A DNA stretch of 64,000 nucleotides. Source: an uncultured Gemmataceae bacterium (GTDB taxonomy: Bacteria; Planctomycetota; Planctomycetia; Gemmatales; Gemmataceae). Shown here piece by piece: positions 9,553-19,000 of the stretch; position 1 is the first letter of the stretch; each line of letters starts with the position of its first letter. The notes under the pieces are model-generated. The model ran no database searches. It was not told the DNA's origin and saw only the letters and a program-made list of their open reading frames with translations. The stretch covers positions 39,697 to 103,696 of the forward strand of contig CALDUY010000024.1 in NCBI GenBank assembly GCA_937923405.1, given 5' to 3'. A program made the position numbers and the translations under genes.

Positions 9553-10236
9553 TTACTTCTTAATCGAGTTATCGAATGGGAAATCGAACGCTTTGCTAGG
9601 ATAATCCTCACGAGCGGAACACCACGGCCAGTCAAGAACTCGGGCACATAGCCCTGCCTTCACGGGGTTGTAATCCACATAATCGATGATCCGTTCGAGT
9701 TCATCGTAATCTCGAACTCGTTGTAAAAAGGACAGGGGATGCCAGGCGATGCCGGTTCGCTCCGCAGTTTCTCGCTTCCAGGTTGTTAGCACATCGGCTA
9801 ATGGGCTGTCCGTATCTGGTTGTTCACCGAGAGTTGTCTCATGTGCCTCCACACTTCGATCCATGCGAAGCAGCGCATGTACATGATTAGGCATCAGGCA
9901 GTAGGAAATTAATTGATACTTCGTTCCGTCCAAGCTTTGGAGGGCATCACGAACGCTCGTAGCTACATCGACGCGACTGATTAACTGATCATCCGTGGAA
10001 CGATCGAGCAAATCATCGAGTTTACTAAAGAGAAGTTTATGAGCAACGGGTAGGCGATCCGCTGGATTCAATCCGCGTATCGCGAAGTGGAGCAACCAAC
10101 GTTTCCGAGCAGTATAAATTCGGTTGACTACGTCCGGGTCGAGAGAGTTGGCAAGGCGTAGTGTAACAAAATAAACGACTCCAGAAACCTGTGGGCGCGG
10201 TAGCTTCTGTCGAGAAGGTCGTTCCTCAATGAACAT
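9553..10236 (-). CDS. REP-associated-type Y1 tyrosine transposase (RAYT)
   Basis: Single-strand DNA transposase of the Y1/HUH class, 227 aa. MPNHVH (residues 115-120) gives the HxH metal site, and YVDYNPVKAGL near residue 186 carries the likely nucleophilic tyrosine in the YxxxN arrangement. Such genes are usually domesticated, single-copy and associated with REP palindromes rather than flanked by IS ends. AGGAGG sits six bases before the ATG at 10236, so it is probably expressed. It is convergent with the Hsp70 gene, with only 8 bp between stops. I could not find paired REP hairpins on either side. Confidence 0.9.
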   Translation of the reverse strand: MFIEERPSRQKLPRPQVSGVVYFVTLRLANSLDPDVVNRIYTARKRWLLHFAIRGLNPADRLPVAHKLLFSKLDDLLDRSTDDQLISRVDVATSVRDALQSLDGTKYQLISYCLMPNHVHALLRMDRSVEAHETTLGEQPDTDSPLADVLTTWKRETAERTGIAWHPLSFLQRVRDYDELERIIDYVDYNPVKAGLCARVLDWPWCSAREDYPSKAFDFPFDNSIKK

Positions 10237-10399
10237 AATCGCCTCCTGCCACTCAGAGACGCTTGGGTAAACAAGACATTATCACTCCGTCACGTCTCCC
10301 GCAAGGGGGTACTGTGAGAATTTTTGTCGGAAGTTATGCTTGCTAGCTCTGTTCAATCCACCTTAGGGCCCTTACAACGTTCGCCGGAGGGAAATATCC

Positions 10400-11020
10400 G
10401 TGGCCTTAGTCGTGATCCTCACTACTCTGGGGGCTTATCTTACGGGGTCGATTCCGTTCGGCTACCTCGTCGGTCGTGCTCGTGGAGTGAATGTCTTGAC
10501 CAGTGGGTCAGGCAACATTGGTGCAACGAATGTCGGAAGGGTGTGTGGCAAACGATGGGGAGTACTCGTTTTTCTGCTCGACTTTGCCAAAGGAGCTGTT
10601 CCGGTTTGGCTCGCTAGCCTTTGGGATGCGAAGGTGAATTCTGCCTGGCTACCACAAACTTTGCCTGTACTAGCTGGAATCTCCGCCTTTCTGGGCCATC
10701 TATTTCCGATCTGGTTGGGGTTTCGAGGAGGCAAGGGCGTGGCGACAGGAGCCGGCGTAATTGCTGTGCTGGTTCCATTTCTTACACTGTTGGTTTTGGT
10801 GGTCTGGGGGATTCTTGTCTATTTCACACGTTTTATCTCGTTAGCTTCGATGTTGAGTGCTTCTCTATTATTTGTGTTGCGCATCACGCTCTACCCTGCT
10901 CCCTGGAGTCGCGATCATCTTATTGTGACCTTGTTTTGTTTGCTTGGTGCGATACTGGTACTGATTCGCCATCATGCCAACATTCGTCGACTGTTCGCAG
11001 GCACCGAACCTCACGTTTAA
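10400..11020 (+). CDS. plsY: PlsY, acyl-phosphate:glycerol-3-phosphate acyltransferase
   Basis: Integral membrane enzyme that transfers the acyl group from acyl-phosphate to glycerol-3-phosphate, the first step of phospholipid synthesis. The 206-aa protein has about five to six hydrophobic helices and the three PlsY loop motifs: GSIPFGYLVGR, SGNIGATNVGR and FRGGKGVATGAG. Starts with GTG at 10400, eight bases after GGAGGG. It is followed after 9 bp by the DUF4149 gene, so the two probably form an operon. Confidence 0.95.
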   Translation: MALVVILTTLGAYLTGSIPFGYLVGRARGVNVLTSGSGNIGATNVGRVCGKRWGVLVFLLDFAKGAVPVWLASLWDAKVNSAWLPQTLPVLAGISAFLGHLFPIWLGFRGGKGVATGAGVIAVLVPFLTLLVLVVWGILVYFTRFISLASMLSASLLFVLRITLYPAPWSRDHLIVTLFCLLGAILVLIRHHANIRRLFAGTEPHV

Positions 11021-11029
11021 GGATTTTGT

Positions 11030-11659
11030 ATGTATATCTTATTCCGTCAAGTACATGTTCTCGCCGTTTCACTCTGGTTCGGTTCCGTGGTCTTCTTCAC
11101 CATTTCAGGAGTGCTTATATTTCAATCCTTTCGCGAGTTGAGCAATCTTGCTCCTGCGGAGCGTCCCTTGTGGTTTCCCGTTCCCGAGTTTTACGCCGGC
11201 GAGGCTCCAACAGGTCTTCCGTCCCCGTTGCGATTGGAACAAGGTTCGCGAGCGGCTGGAGTGGCGGTTGGTGGAATTTTTCCATTTTATTACGCACTGC
11301 AATTCGGATGTGGTATGCTCGCTGTTCTCAGTGCGTGGTATCTTGGGCGAAGCCAACTTGGGATCTGGTCTCGGAGGCGGTTCCTGGTGTGCCTGCTGGC
11401 CCTGCTGACAGTCGTGCTAGGTTGGTGGCTGGAACAGCGAGTCAGCGAGCTGAGAGTTTCCAGAAATGAGTTGACCGATCTTGTTCTCATAAGTCCAGAG
11501 CCTTCCACAAAAGTTCTTGCAGAAATGCAAGCCGCGCGAGAAGCGTTCGGATATTGGCATAATTGGAGTTTGATCCAGAATTTTCTGACTCTGATCTTGG
11601 TGTTTGCCATTACTTGGATGATCCCGATGCTGTCCAACGATTCGTTTTGTAGACACTAG
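11030..11659 (+). CDS. DUF4149 (TMEM205-like) membrane protein
   Basis: The 209-aa product has four predicted membrane segments: residues about 8-30 (VLAVSLWFGSVVFFTISGV), 85-105, 118-135 and 183-200. The opening RQVHVLAVSLWFGSVVFF is characteristic of DUF4149/TMEM205-like proteins, whose function is unknown in bacteria. AAGGA precedes the ATG, and it lies 9 bp behind plsY, suggesting co-expression with phospholipid synthesis. An oddity is the long, Pro-rich loop between helices 1 and 2 (residues 40-80). Confidence 0.78.
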   Translation: MYILFRQVHVLAVSLWFGSVVFFTISGVLIFQSFRELSNLAPAERPLWFPVPEFYAGEAPTGLPSPLRLEQGSRAAGVAVGGIFPFYYALQFGCGMLAVLSAWYLGRSQLGIWSRRRFLVCLLALLTVVLGWWLEQRVSELRVSRNELTDLVLISPEPSTKVLAEMQAAREAFGYWHNWSLIQNFLTLILVFAITWMIPMLSNDSFCRH

Positions 11660-11691
11660 ATTCATCGCTTTTTTCTTTCGGACTCAGCCAG

Positions 11692-12348
11692 ATGTCTCGC
11701 TATAAAATTCTGATTGCCGACGATGATCCAGTCGGCCGTGAGCTGCTTGCCTTCGCTTTGTTGTCCAACGATTTCGAGGTGGAAGCAGTAAGCGATGGGG
11801 AACAAGCCTGGCACGTGTTGCAACAGACAACAACGCCGATTCTGGCAGTTCTTGATTGGCACATGCCCATTTTGGATGGTTTGGAAATCTGTCGCCGGGC
11901 ACATCGTTTTCCAGAATCGAAACTGGTTTATCTGATTTTGTTAACTGGAAACACGGGGCGCGATGCAGTCGTTCGAGGTCTAGAAGCGGGTGCTCACGAT
12001 TACATCACGAAACCCTTCGACAACGAGGAAATGTTAGCCCGAATTCGGGTCGGATTACGCATGTTGACGTTGCAACAGACTTTGGCTGACCGTGTTCGTG
12101 AACTGGAGTCAGCAATTTCCAACGTCAAAAAGTTGCAAGGGTTGTTACCTATTTGTAGCTACTGCAAAAGTATCCGTACAGACGAGGATTATTGGCAACA
12201 AGTCGAGCATTATTTGAGCGCGCATACGGAAGCTGAATTCAGCCACGGCATTTGTCCCAGTTGTTACAAGAAGGTTATTGAGCCGCAACTACGCCAATTT
12301 CAAAATCGACTGCCATCTCGACCACTAGATGATACGAAACAGAAGTGA
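11692..12348 (+). CDS. Response regulator with C-terminal CxxC..CxxC module
   Basis: A receiver domain occupies residues 1-120: acidic pair DDD near residue 10, phospho-acceptor Asp55 in VLDWHMP, conserved Thr and Lys in LLTGN and ITKPF. A short coiled coil (residues 125-150) leads to ICSYCKSIR...GICPSCYKK, a four-cysteine module often found at the end of bacterial receiver proteins and usually assumed to bind metal. There is no DNA-binding or output enzyme domain, so it probably acts by protein contact. No kinase partner is adjacent. Confidence 0.88.
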   Translation: MSRYKILIADDDPVGRELLAFALLSNDFEVEAVSDGEQAWHVLQQTTTPILAVLDWHMPILDGLEICRRAHRFPESKLVYLILLTGNTGRDAVVRGLEAGAHDYITKPFDNEEMLARIRVGLRMLTLQQTLADRVRELESAISNVKKLQGLLPICSYCKSIRTDEDYWQQVEHYLSAHTEAEFSHGICPSCYKKVIEPQLRQFQNRLPSRPLDDTKQK

Positions 12349-12480
12349 TTTCGACTACGACCGACAATCTCAGTTGCCGTCTGCTCGCCGTTCTCGTTGA
12401 GTTGGAGCCAAGTTGAGCCAGGCAAGAGTGGAGCCTTCCGCGCAGGCCGACGGACGGAGTCGTAGTCCGTAGGCGGACGT

Positions 12481-12678
12481 TCAGCCGTTCACAAAGTTTT
12501 CAAGGGTAAACGCGATCACCCTGCGGTCAGCGGCCGAGGCAGCCTTGTTAATGGCTATTCGTGACTTGTCAAAACATTCATTCCGTGCCGTCTCCAAGTT
12601 GAAGTTATTCTTGAACTCCTGCAGGTTTGCGGTCCACTGGTGAGCCTTCGGGACTAGACAATCTCGGGCTAGTATGTG
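12481..12678 (-). pseudogene. Possible coding remnant, minus strand, no start codon
   Basis: The 380 bp between the response regulator and the sigma factor genes is otherwise empty. On the minus strand a 65-codon frame without ATG or GTG reads like protein (PKAHQWTANLQEFKNNF ... SAADRRVIAFTLENFVNG, then TGA). The upstream limit is a TAA at 12679-12681. Composition and periodic hydrophobics look coding, but no family is recognisable, so it may be the tail of a lost gene or chance. A small stem (ACGGAC...GTCCGT, about 12450-12470) lies beside it. Confidence 0.3.
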
Positions 12679-12729
12679 TTAATGCCAAGAGCATTTGAAT
12701 TCGAGACTTTGAACTCCACTGCCGCATCC

Positions 12730-13305
12730 ATGAGCGATGTGACCCGTATCCTGAACGCTATCCAGCGCGGCGAGTCCGGCACGGCTGACCAGCTGCTGCC
12801 GTTGGTTTATGATGAACTGCGCCAGCTCGCAGCTCAGCGGCTGGCTCAGGAGCGGCCAGGACAGACGCTCAACGCCACAGCTCTGGTTCACGAAGCGTAT
12901 CTCCGTCTGGTAAACACCGACGAGGTGCAGCACTGGGACAGCCGTGGCCACTTCTTCGCTGCGACGGCTGAAGCGATGCGGCGGATTCTAGTGGAGCAAG
13001 CTCGCCGTAAACAGGCTCTCAAGCATGGAGGCGGAAGGCGGCGGTTGCCGCTTGCTGAGTTTCATCGCGTCACGGAATTCCCCGAGGATCTGCTTGATCT
13101 CGATGATGCTCTGACCCGATTCGCCGTAGAAGAGCCGGACAAGGCCCGCTTGGTGCAACTTCGCTTCTTCGCTGGCTTGTCCAATGCTGAAGCGGCCGCG
13201 GCCCTGGGTATTTCTGTGGTTACTGCTGAGCGTTGGTGGACCTTCGCCCGTGCTTGGTTGTACAGCGAGTTGCAAAATGAGGATGAGAATCCTGCCCCTC
13301 CGTGA
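12730..13305 (+). CDS. ECF-subfamily RNA polymerase sigma factor
   Basis: Sigma factor of the Sigma70_ECF type abundant in planctomycetes. Region 2 covers about residues 5-85 (LPLVYDELRQLAAQRL, ALVHEAYLRLV, FFAATAEAMRRILVEQARR) and region 4 about 125-180 (VQLRFFAGLSNAEAAAALGISVVTAER..W). Length 191 aa fits. I choose ATG 12730 because the conserved MSDVTRIL start lies there; an upstream GTG (12676) adds 18 non-conserved residues. The downstream kinase gene begins within 60 bp, so kinase and sigma factor are probably functionally paired. Confidence 0.9.
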   Translation: MSDVTRILNAIQRGESGTADQLLPLVYDELRQLAAQRLAQERPGQTLNATALVHEAYLRLVNTDEVQHWDSRGHFFAATAEAMRRILVEQARRKQALKHGGGRRRLPLAEFHRVTEFPEDLLDLDDALTRFAVEEPDKARLVQLRFFAGLSNAEAAAALGISVVTAERWWTFARAWLYSELQNEDENPAPP

Positions 13306-13364
13306 GGGAATACAGTTCGATTTTTCGCATTGAAGACAATGGCGTCGTGGATGCGGAGCAGGAT

Positions 13365-15704
13365 ATGAACGAACCATCACCGGCGGAAGTCTTGTTCTTT
13401 GCTGCCCTGGAGAAGGCCACTCCCGAGGAGCGAGCCGCCTACCTCGACGAAGCTTGTTCCGGCAAAGAGGCGTTGCGTCAGCGGGTCGAACGGCTCCTAG
13501 CTGCCTATCCGCTGGTTGGTCAGTTCCTGGAGCGTCCCATCACGGAAACAATAGACCTTGGGACACGGAAGACAGATGACGGGATCGCAGCGGATCTCGG
13601 CTTTCTCGCTGCGTCGACTGCCCCGGATTCATTAGGTCGGCTAGATCATTATGAGGTTCTCGAAGTCGTTGGTCGTGGCGGAACGGGAATTGTCCTGCGC
13701 GCCCGGGATACTAACCTGCTGCGCATCGTCGCTCTTAAAGTGCTGGCCGCGCCGCTGTCGGCCTCAGGAACGGCTCGACGCCGCTTCGCGCGAGAAGCCT
13801 GCTCGGCTGCCGCGGTGCGCGATGATCATGTCGTCGATATCCACGCCGTCTATGATACGCCGGTCCCCTACCTGGTCATGGAGTTCATCGACGGCTGCAA
13901 CCTGAAAACACTTGTCCGGCGGAACGGCCCGCTAGAGGTCAAGGAGATCCTGCGAATCGGTATTCAGGTTGCCAATGGTCTGGCCGCTGCTCACAAACAG
14001 GGACTGATTCACCGCGACGTTAAGCCGGCCAATATCTTGCTGGAAAATGGCGTGCAGCGTGTTAAGCTGACTGACTTTGGCCTAGCTCGCGCAGCCGACG
14101 ACGCCAGCCTGTCACAGTCAGGGGTCATCGCCGGCACTCCTCTATACATGGCCCCGGAACAGGCGGCTGGGGAAACGATTGATGCCCGTGCCGACCTGTT
14201 CAGCCTGGGCAGTGTCCTCTACGAACTCTGCACCGGTCGGCCTGCTTTTCGGGCGGAAACCACAGTAGCCGTTCTCAAACGAGTCTGCGAGGAAACCCCT
14301 CGGCCAATCCGCGAAATCAATCCGGACATTCCCGTCTCTCTGTGTCGATTGATCGAGTTACTTCACGCCAAAAAACCAGCCGATCGTCCCAGTTCCGCCA
14401 CACAAGTGGCCGAACTGCTAACTCAGTTGTTGGCAGCTCTGCAAGGAATCGCTCCCGAACCGGAACTCTTGGTGCTGAATAATCGGAGTACCAATCGGTC
14501 TGCTGTCGCACTGCGCCGATACTCGTGGCTCTGGGTGTGCGTTGCAGGAGGGCTGCTGTTCGCCGGGTTGGGACTTAGTGAGGCAATCGGCCTGAGCGAT
14601 GTTGGAGGTGCCATGTTCCGACTGTTCTACCCAGATGGATTGTTGATCGTAGAAGTCGATGATCCTGAAGTGAGCGTGGCTGTGGACGGCGAAGAGGTGT
14701 TTATCTCCGGTGCAGGAAAGAGGAAGCTTCGCCTTAATCCTGGACTGCATCAGGTCGAGGCCAGGAAGGCAGGCAAGGTAATCCGTCAAGAACTGATCTC
14801 ACTCGTTCAAAATGGTCGGCAAGTGGTGCGGATTAGTCGGGAGGCTGAGCCATTGACTGAAGCCGAGCGATGGCAAAAGTCCATTGCCGAGCTGCCGGCC
14901 GAACAACAAGTCCAGGCCGTCGCCCAGCGGCTTCAGGAACTGAATCCTGGCTTCGATGGCCGCATCAAGCCCCAGATCGTAAACGGCGTGGTTAAGGGAC
15001 TAGAATTCCTTACCGACGAAGTGACTGATGTTTCACCGGTGCGAGCTTTCAAGGGACTTGAAAGCCTCTCCTGCTCCGGCACTTTTTTGCGGAAGGGAAA
15101 ACTGTCTGACCTGGCACCTCTGCGAGGCATGTCTCTGAAGTTATTGAAGTGCAACAGCACCCGAGTGGAGGATCTCAGCCCACTGCGGGGGATGCCTCTG
15201 AAGGTTTTGATTTGTGGTGAAACTCGGGTGTATGACCTCACCCCATTGACTGAGATGAAACTGGAAACACTCACCCTCCAGCGGACCGAGGTTTTGAGCC
15301 TCGCCCCTCTGAAAGGCATGCCGCTGGCCCATCTGGATCTGTTTTGGGCCCAGAACATCACCGATCTGAAAGTTCTAGAGGGGATGCCGTTGCGGTACCT
15401 GAACCTGACCGCCCTTCGGGTTTATGACCTCTCTATACTCGCCAATCTGGATTCGCTAGAGGAACTAATCCTGGATTCCATGCCGGTTACTGATTTGACG
15501 CCGTTACAGGGTCTTCACTTAAAAGCCCTAAGCATTCGAGGGGCCGTAGTAACGGACCTGAGTCCTCTCAAGAACTTGCCTCTCAAATGGCTGCGACTCG
15601 ATTACCAATCCAGCCACAAAAACTTCATCAAGTCACTCTCCGGGCTGGAGTTCATCAACAATAAGCCGATAGCAGAGTTCTGGAAGGAAGCCGACAGCAA
15701 GTAG
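13365..15704 (+). CDS. Transmembrane Ser/Thr protein kinase with PEGA and leucine-rich repeats
   Basis: Hanks-type kinase, 779 aa from ATG 13365, chosen because GGAG/AGGA precedes it and MNEPSPAEVLFFAALE matches the usual start of planctomycete kinases; an upstream GTG at 13302 overlapping the sigma stop is possible. Kinase domain about residues 90-350: glycine loop GRGGTG, VALKVL lysine, HRDVKPAN near 215, DFGLA near 237 and APEQ. A hydrophobic helix at about 386-405 is followed by a PEGA-like domain (LLIVEVDDPEVSVAVDGEEV, 425-495) and LRRs of the SPLRGMPLKVL type (560-765). So the kinase is cytoplasmic and the LRR part is presumably outside the membrane. Likely partner of the upstream sigma factor. 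Confidence 0.9.
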   Translation: MNEPSPAEVLFFAALEKATPEERAAYLDEACSGKEALRQRVERLLAAYPLVGQFLERPITETIDLGTRKTDDGIAADLGFLAASTAPDSLGRLDHYEVLEVVGRGGTGIVLRARDTNLLRIVALKVLAAPLSASGTARRRFAREACSAAAVRDDHVVDIHAVYDTPVPYLVMEFIDGCNLKTLVRRNGPLEVKEILRIGIQVANGLAAAHKQGLIHRDVKPANILLENGVQRVKLTDFGLARAADDASLSQSGVIAGTPLYMAPEQAAGETIDARADLFSLGSVLYELCTGRPAFRAETTVAVLKRVCEETPRPIREINPDIPVSLCRLIELLHAKKPADRPSSATQVAELLTQLLAALQGIAPEPELLVLNNRSTNRSAVALRRYSWLWVCVAGGLLFAGLGLSEAIGLSDVGGAMFRLFYPDGLLIVEVDDPEVSVAVDGEEVFISGAGKRKLRLNPGLHQVEARKAGKVIRQELISLVQNGRQVVRISREAEPLTEAERWQKSIAELPAEQQVQAVAQRLQELNPGFDGRIKPQIVNGVVKGLEFLTDEVTDVSPVRAFKGLESLSCSGTFLRKGKLSDLAPLRGMSLKLLKCNSTRVEDLSPLRGMPLKVLICGETRVYDLTPLTEMKLETLTLQRTEVLSLAPLKGMPLAHLDLFWAQNITDLKVLEGMPLRYLNLTALRVYDLSILANLDSLEELILDSMPVTDLTPLQGLHLKALSIRGAVVTDLSPLKNLPLKWLRLDYQSSHKNFIKSLSGLEFINNKPIAEFWKEADSK

Positions 15705-16081
15705 CCACGGGCAAAAATCGAACTCGTTGGATTGTGTTGGGGAGCAATCCAATTCCACCAAAGGATTGCCGCTTTCAACAAGAGTAGTAGTGTCACAGTT
15801 TGCCAGGACGCTATTACGCTATGCTCCAAAAGAAAAGAGATCAACAGCACACGCAGTCAGCTCTGAAAAATTCTCGTCTTTGCATGAGGGAAAAAGAGCA
15901 CCGATTTCGCATTGAGAACGAGGTCTGGTTAACCACCTGCTGAGTTGAGCAAGCCGCCGGTGAAGTTGGGCCGCCAAGAAATCGCCTCACCGATCAGACA
16001 GCGCCTGAACGTACAGTTGGCGCGCCCGGATCGTTGTTCTCAGGTCATACTGCAAACTAGAACTTCTTAGCGAGAATACCT
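15705..16081 (+). other. Intergenic region, no gene found
   Basis: 377 bp between the kinase and the giant secreted protein. I see no convincing ORF, strong promoter or terminator. Only a weak purine stretch (GCGAGAA) lies before the ATG at 16082. Confidence 0.5.
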
Positions 16082-19000
16082 ATGTCCATCTCTTCCTGGT
16101 TCAACTGGCTGCAAGGGAAGCGAAGCGAATCTCGTCGGAAACCACGGCGCTGTTTCGTCCCTGTACTGGATCATTTGGAAAACCGAATCGTTCCTGCACT
16201 CTCCGCACAATCTCTGCCCCCTTTGGTAGCTGTGAGTTCCTCCACTACGGCAACCGCCAGTGGACTTCTCTCTGCCGGGATCGAGGCGAAAGGGCCGACC
16301 TTACTCAACGTAACACCCATGAGCGAGACCTCCTTGCTGCTCAAATTCAGCACGAAGCTCCGCAAGAATACCGTCCATCGCACGGCGTTCGTGATCCCGG
16401 GACTAAAAGTTGCAAAAGCTCAGCTGTTGGGCAACGAGAGGAACATCTTGCTGACCACATCGCCTCTGAAAGACCGGATGTACACGGTGCAACTGAATAA
16501 TCTGCTTGCGCAGAACGGGGCCTTGGTAAGTGCTCAGCGAGCAAATGCGACCGTGAACGGCACACCGTTTGTCTCGGTTGCCAATCCCATCCCTCCGCGT
16601 GTCGTTGGTGCGGTGTCTACTTCAAACACGACCATCCTAGTTTCGTTCAGCAAACCCGTTACCGCGAGTGCCTTGGACGTGCGGAACTATTCGATCCGAC
16701 AGACCACGTTCAACCCCGAAATTGGCTTCGTCCGCATCACTGGCGCTGCTTTCGTCGACAAGGGCCAGAGAACCGTACTGTTGACCACCCTGTCACAAAA
16801 CGACTTGGCTTATTCGCTTCACGTTGTCAATGTGCGAGACTTGGCTGGCAACGCCTTGGCTCCGCCCATCGGCTTTTTCAGCGGCAGCATTGACTTCACT
16901 TCTGCCTTCTTTAATGGGATTGCCCCGCCCGCTGGCATGTCGATCGATACAGATGGCGACGGTTTGCCGGACAACGTTGAGCAGCGTGGCTGGATCGTGA
17001 CCATCAAACTTCTAGATGGCATCCGCATCAGCCGTGGCGTCAGCAGTGATCCGCTAAGCCCCGATACCGACAACGATGGTCTCGACGATCGCTTGGAAAA
17101 GACTTTGAGCTTCGACCCTCGCAGCATTGACACCGACTTCGACGGGCTGACCGACTATCAGGAGTACAACGAAATCTTCAGCGACGGCACCAGTCAGGAC
17201 ACCGACGGCGACGGTCTGGATGACGCTGCCGAGTTCAATTTCTTCCGTACTTCCGTGGTTCATGCTGACACCGATGGCGATCAGCTCCCTGATAGTGAGG
17301 AGATCTTACTCGCCAACCGCAACCCGCGCGTCGCCGATCTGCCGACACCGGCTATCGAGATCGGCGACCTCAACCTACAGCTTGATGTTCGCTTCACTGA
17401 AACCACAACGAGCGGTTCCAACGTCGTTGAAAACCGTACCGTCAACTCGCAGCTCACGCAGAGCGCTCGCAAAGAATACAGCAACACCAACTCCAACACT
17501 CAGGAGGCCTTCTTCAAGCTGGCGGCGGGCTATCAGTTTGAGAACACCGTCAAATTCGGCACCGATTCGGTCGGAGGTGGTGTCAAGAACTCGTTCAGCG
17601 TCAATGCCGAGACAGGCTGGACCGGCAGTTGGACCTCCTCGTACACCAACTCGTCGGTAGCGGAAACGCAGGAGCAATATGCCGAGTCGCTTTCCACCAA
17701 TGCCGAGATCAGCCAGGGAACCTCCGTCCAGCGCGATGTCGTGGGGGCACGCATGTCTGTGACGGTGTTCCTCAAAAACGCCAGCACGCTGGCCTACAAT
17801 ATCAAGAACATGCAAGTCACTGCCTTCCTTCAGGATCCGCAAAACCCTGGTCGTCTCACGCCTTTGGCCACCTTGTTACCCGAACAGGCCCCAGCCGAGG
17901 GCTTCAACTTGGGGCCACTCGTTCCTGAGCGCGGACCGTTCATCTTCTCCAGCGACACCATCTTCACCAGCCAAGTCGAACGCCTGATGTGCAACCCGAC
18001 TGGCGTAGTCTTCAAGATCGCCAACTTCGACATCACCGACGAGCTAGGGCGCAATTTCGCCTTCACCTCCAAGGACATCTTTGACCGCACTGGCAGTTTG
18101 GTCATCGACTTCGGTGGCTTTGACAGCGATGGCGACGGCCAGGGAGACCTGACCGAGATTTACCGCATCGCTACCGACGGCGGGCGAGTCATCGATACCA
18201 ACGGCGACAGCATCATCGATGCCCAGGACCGTCGCGTCATCCTCGACGCATCGGGCAAACAGGTTGGCATTACTCTGCGTGACGCTCTGGAGGCCATTGG
18301 TTTGAAGCACTACAACGAGAGCGAGAATCCCACCAGTAGCCTGTCGCGCGAAGAGATCCGCAGTAGCTATTCCACGTTCATCGACAACGATGGACTGGAA
18401 CAGATCGCTCGCATCCGTGATGTGGGCGCTGAAGTAGGCGTGCGCAAGGCCTGGGTGGTACTCACCCCTACGGGGATTGACCCGACCAAAGGTCTGGACA
18501 ACACCATTCTGACGACGGCTTCGGACATCAAGATCGCTTATGTGCAAGATCTGGACGGGGACTTGGTTCCTGCCAACGTCGAGGCACTCTTTGGTACCTC
18601 GGACTTGTTCAAAGACACCGACGGCGACGGTCTGGACGATCGCTTCGAGACGCTGATCGGCTGGGACGTGGATCTCGGTCCCCTAGGACGACGGCACGTG
18701 TTTTCGCGTGGGAACCTAGCGGACTCTGACGGCGATGGTCTCAGTGACGCCGAAGAAGCTCCCGGCAACCTGGTTCGGGACAGCAACGGATTGATCATTC
18801 AGGCCACGCGCTCCGGGCCGACGGACCACGTCACCGACCCGCTCAACCGGGACACGGATAGCGACGGTGTTTCCGACTTTGAAGAGATCAATGGCTACAA
18901 CGTCATTCTTCGTAACTCACTTGTACCCGACTTCACAGTCGGCAAGCAGCCCAGCACCACAAGCATTCTTTTCGATGTTCTCTTCTTCCCCAACTTTGAG

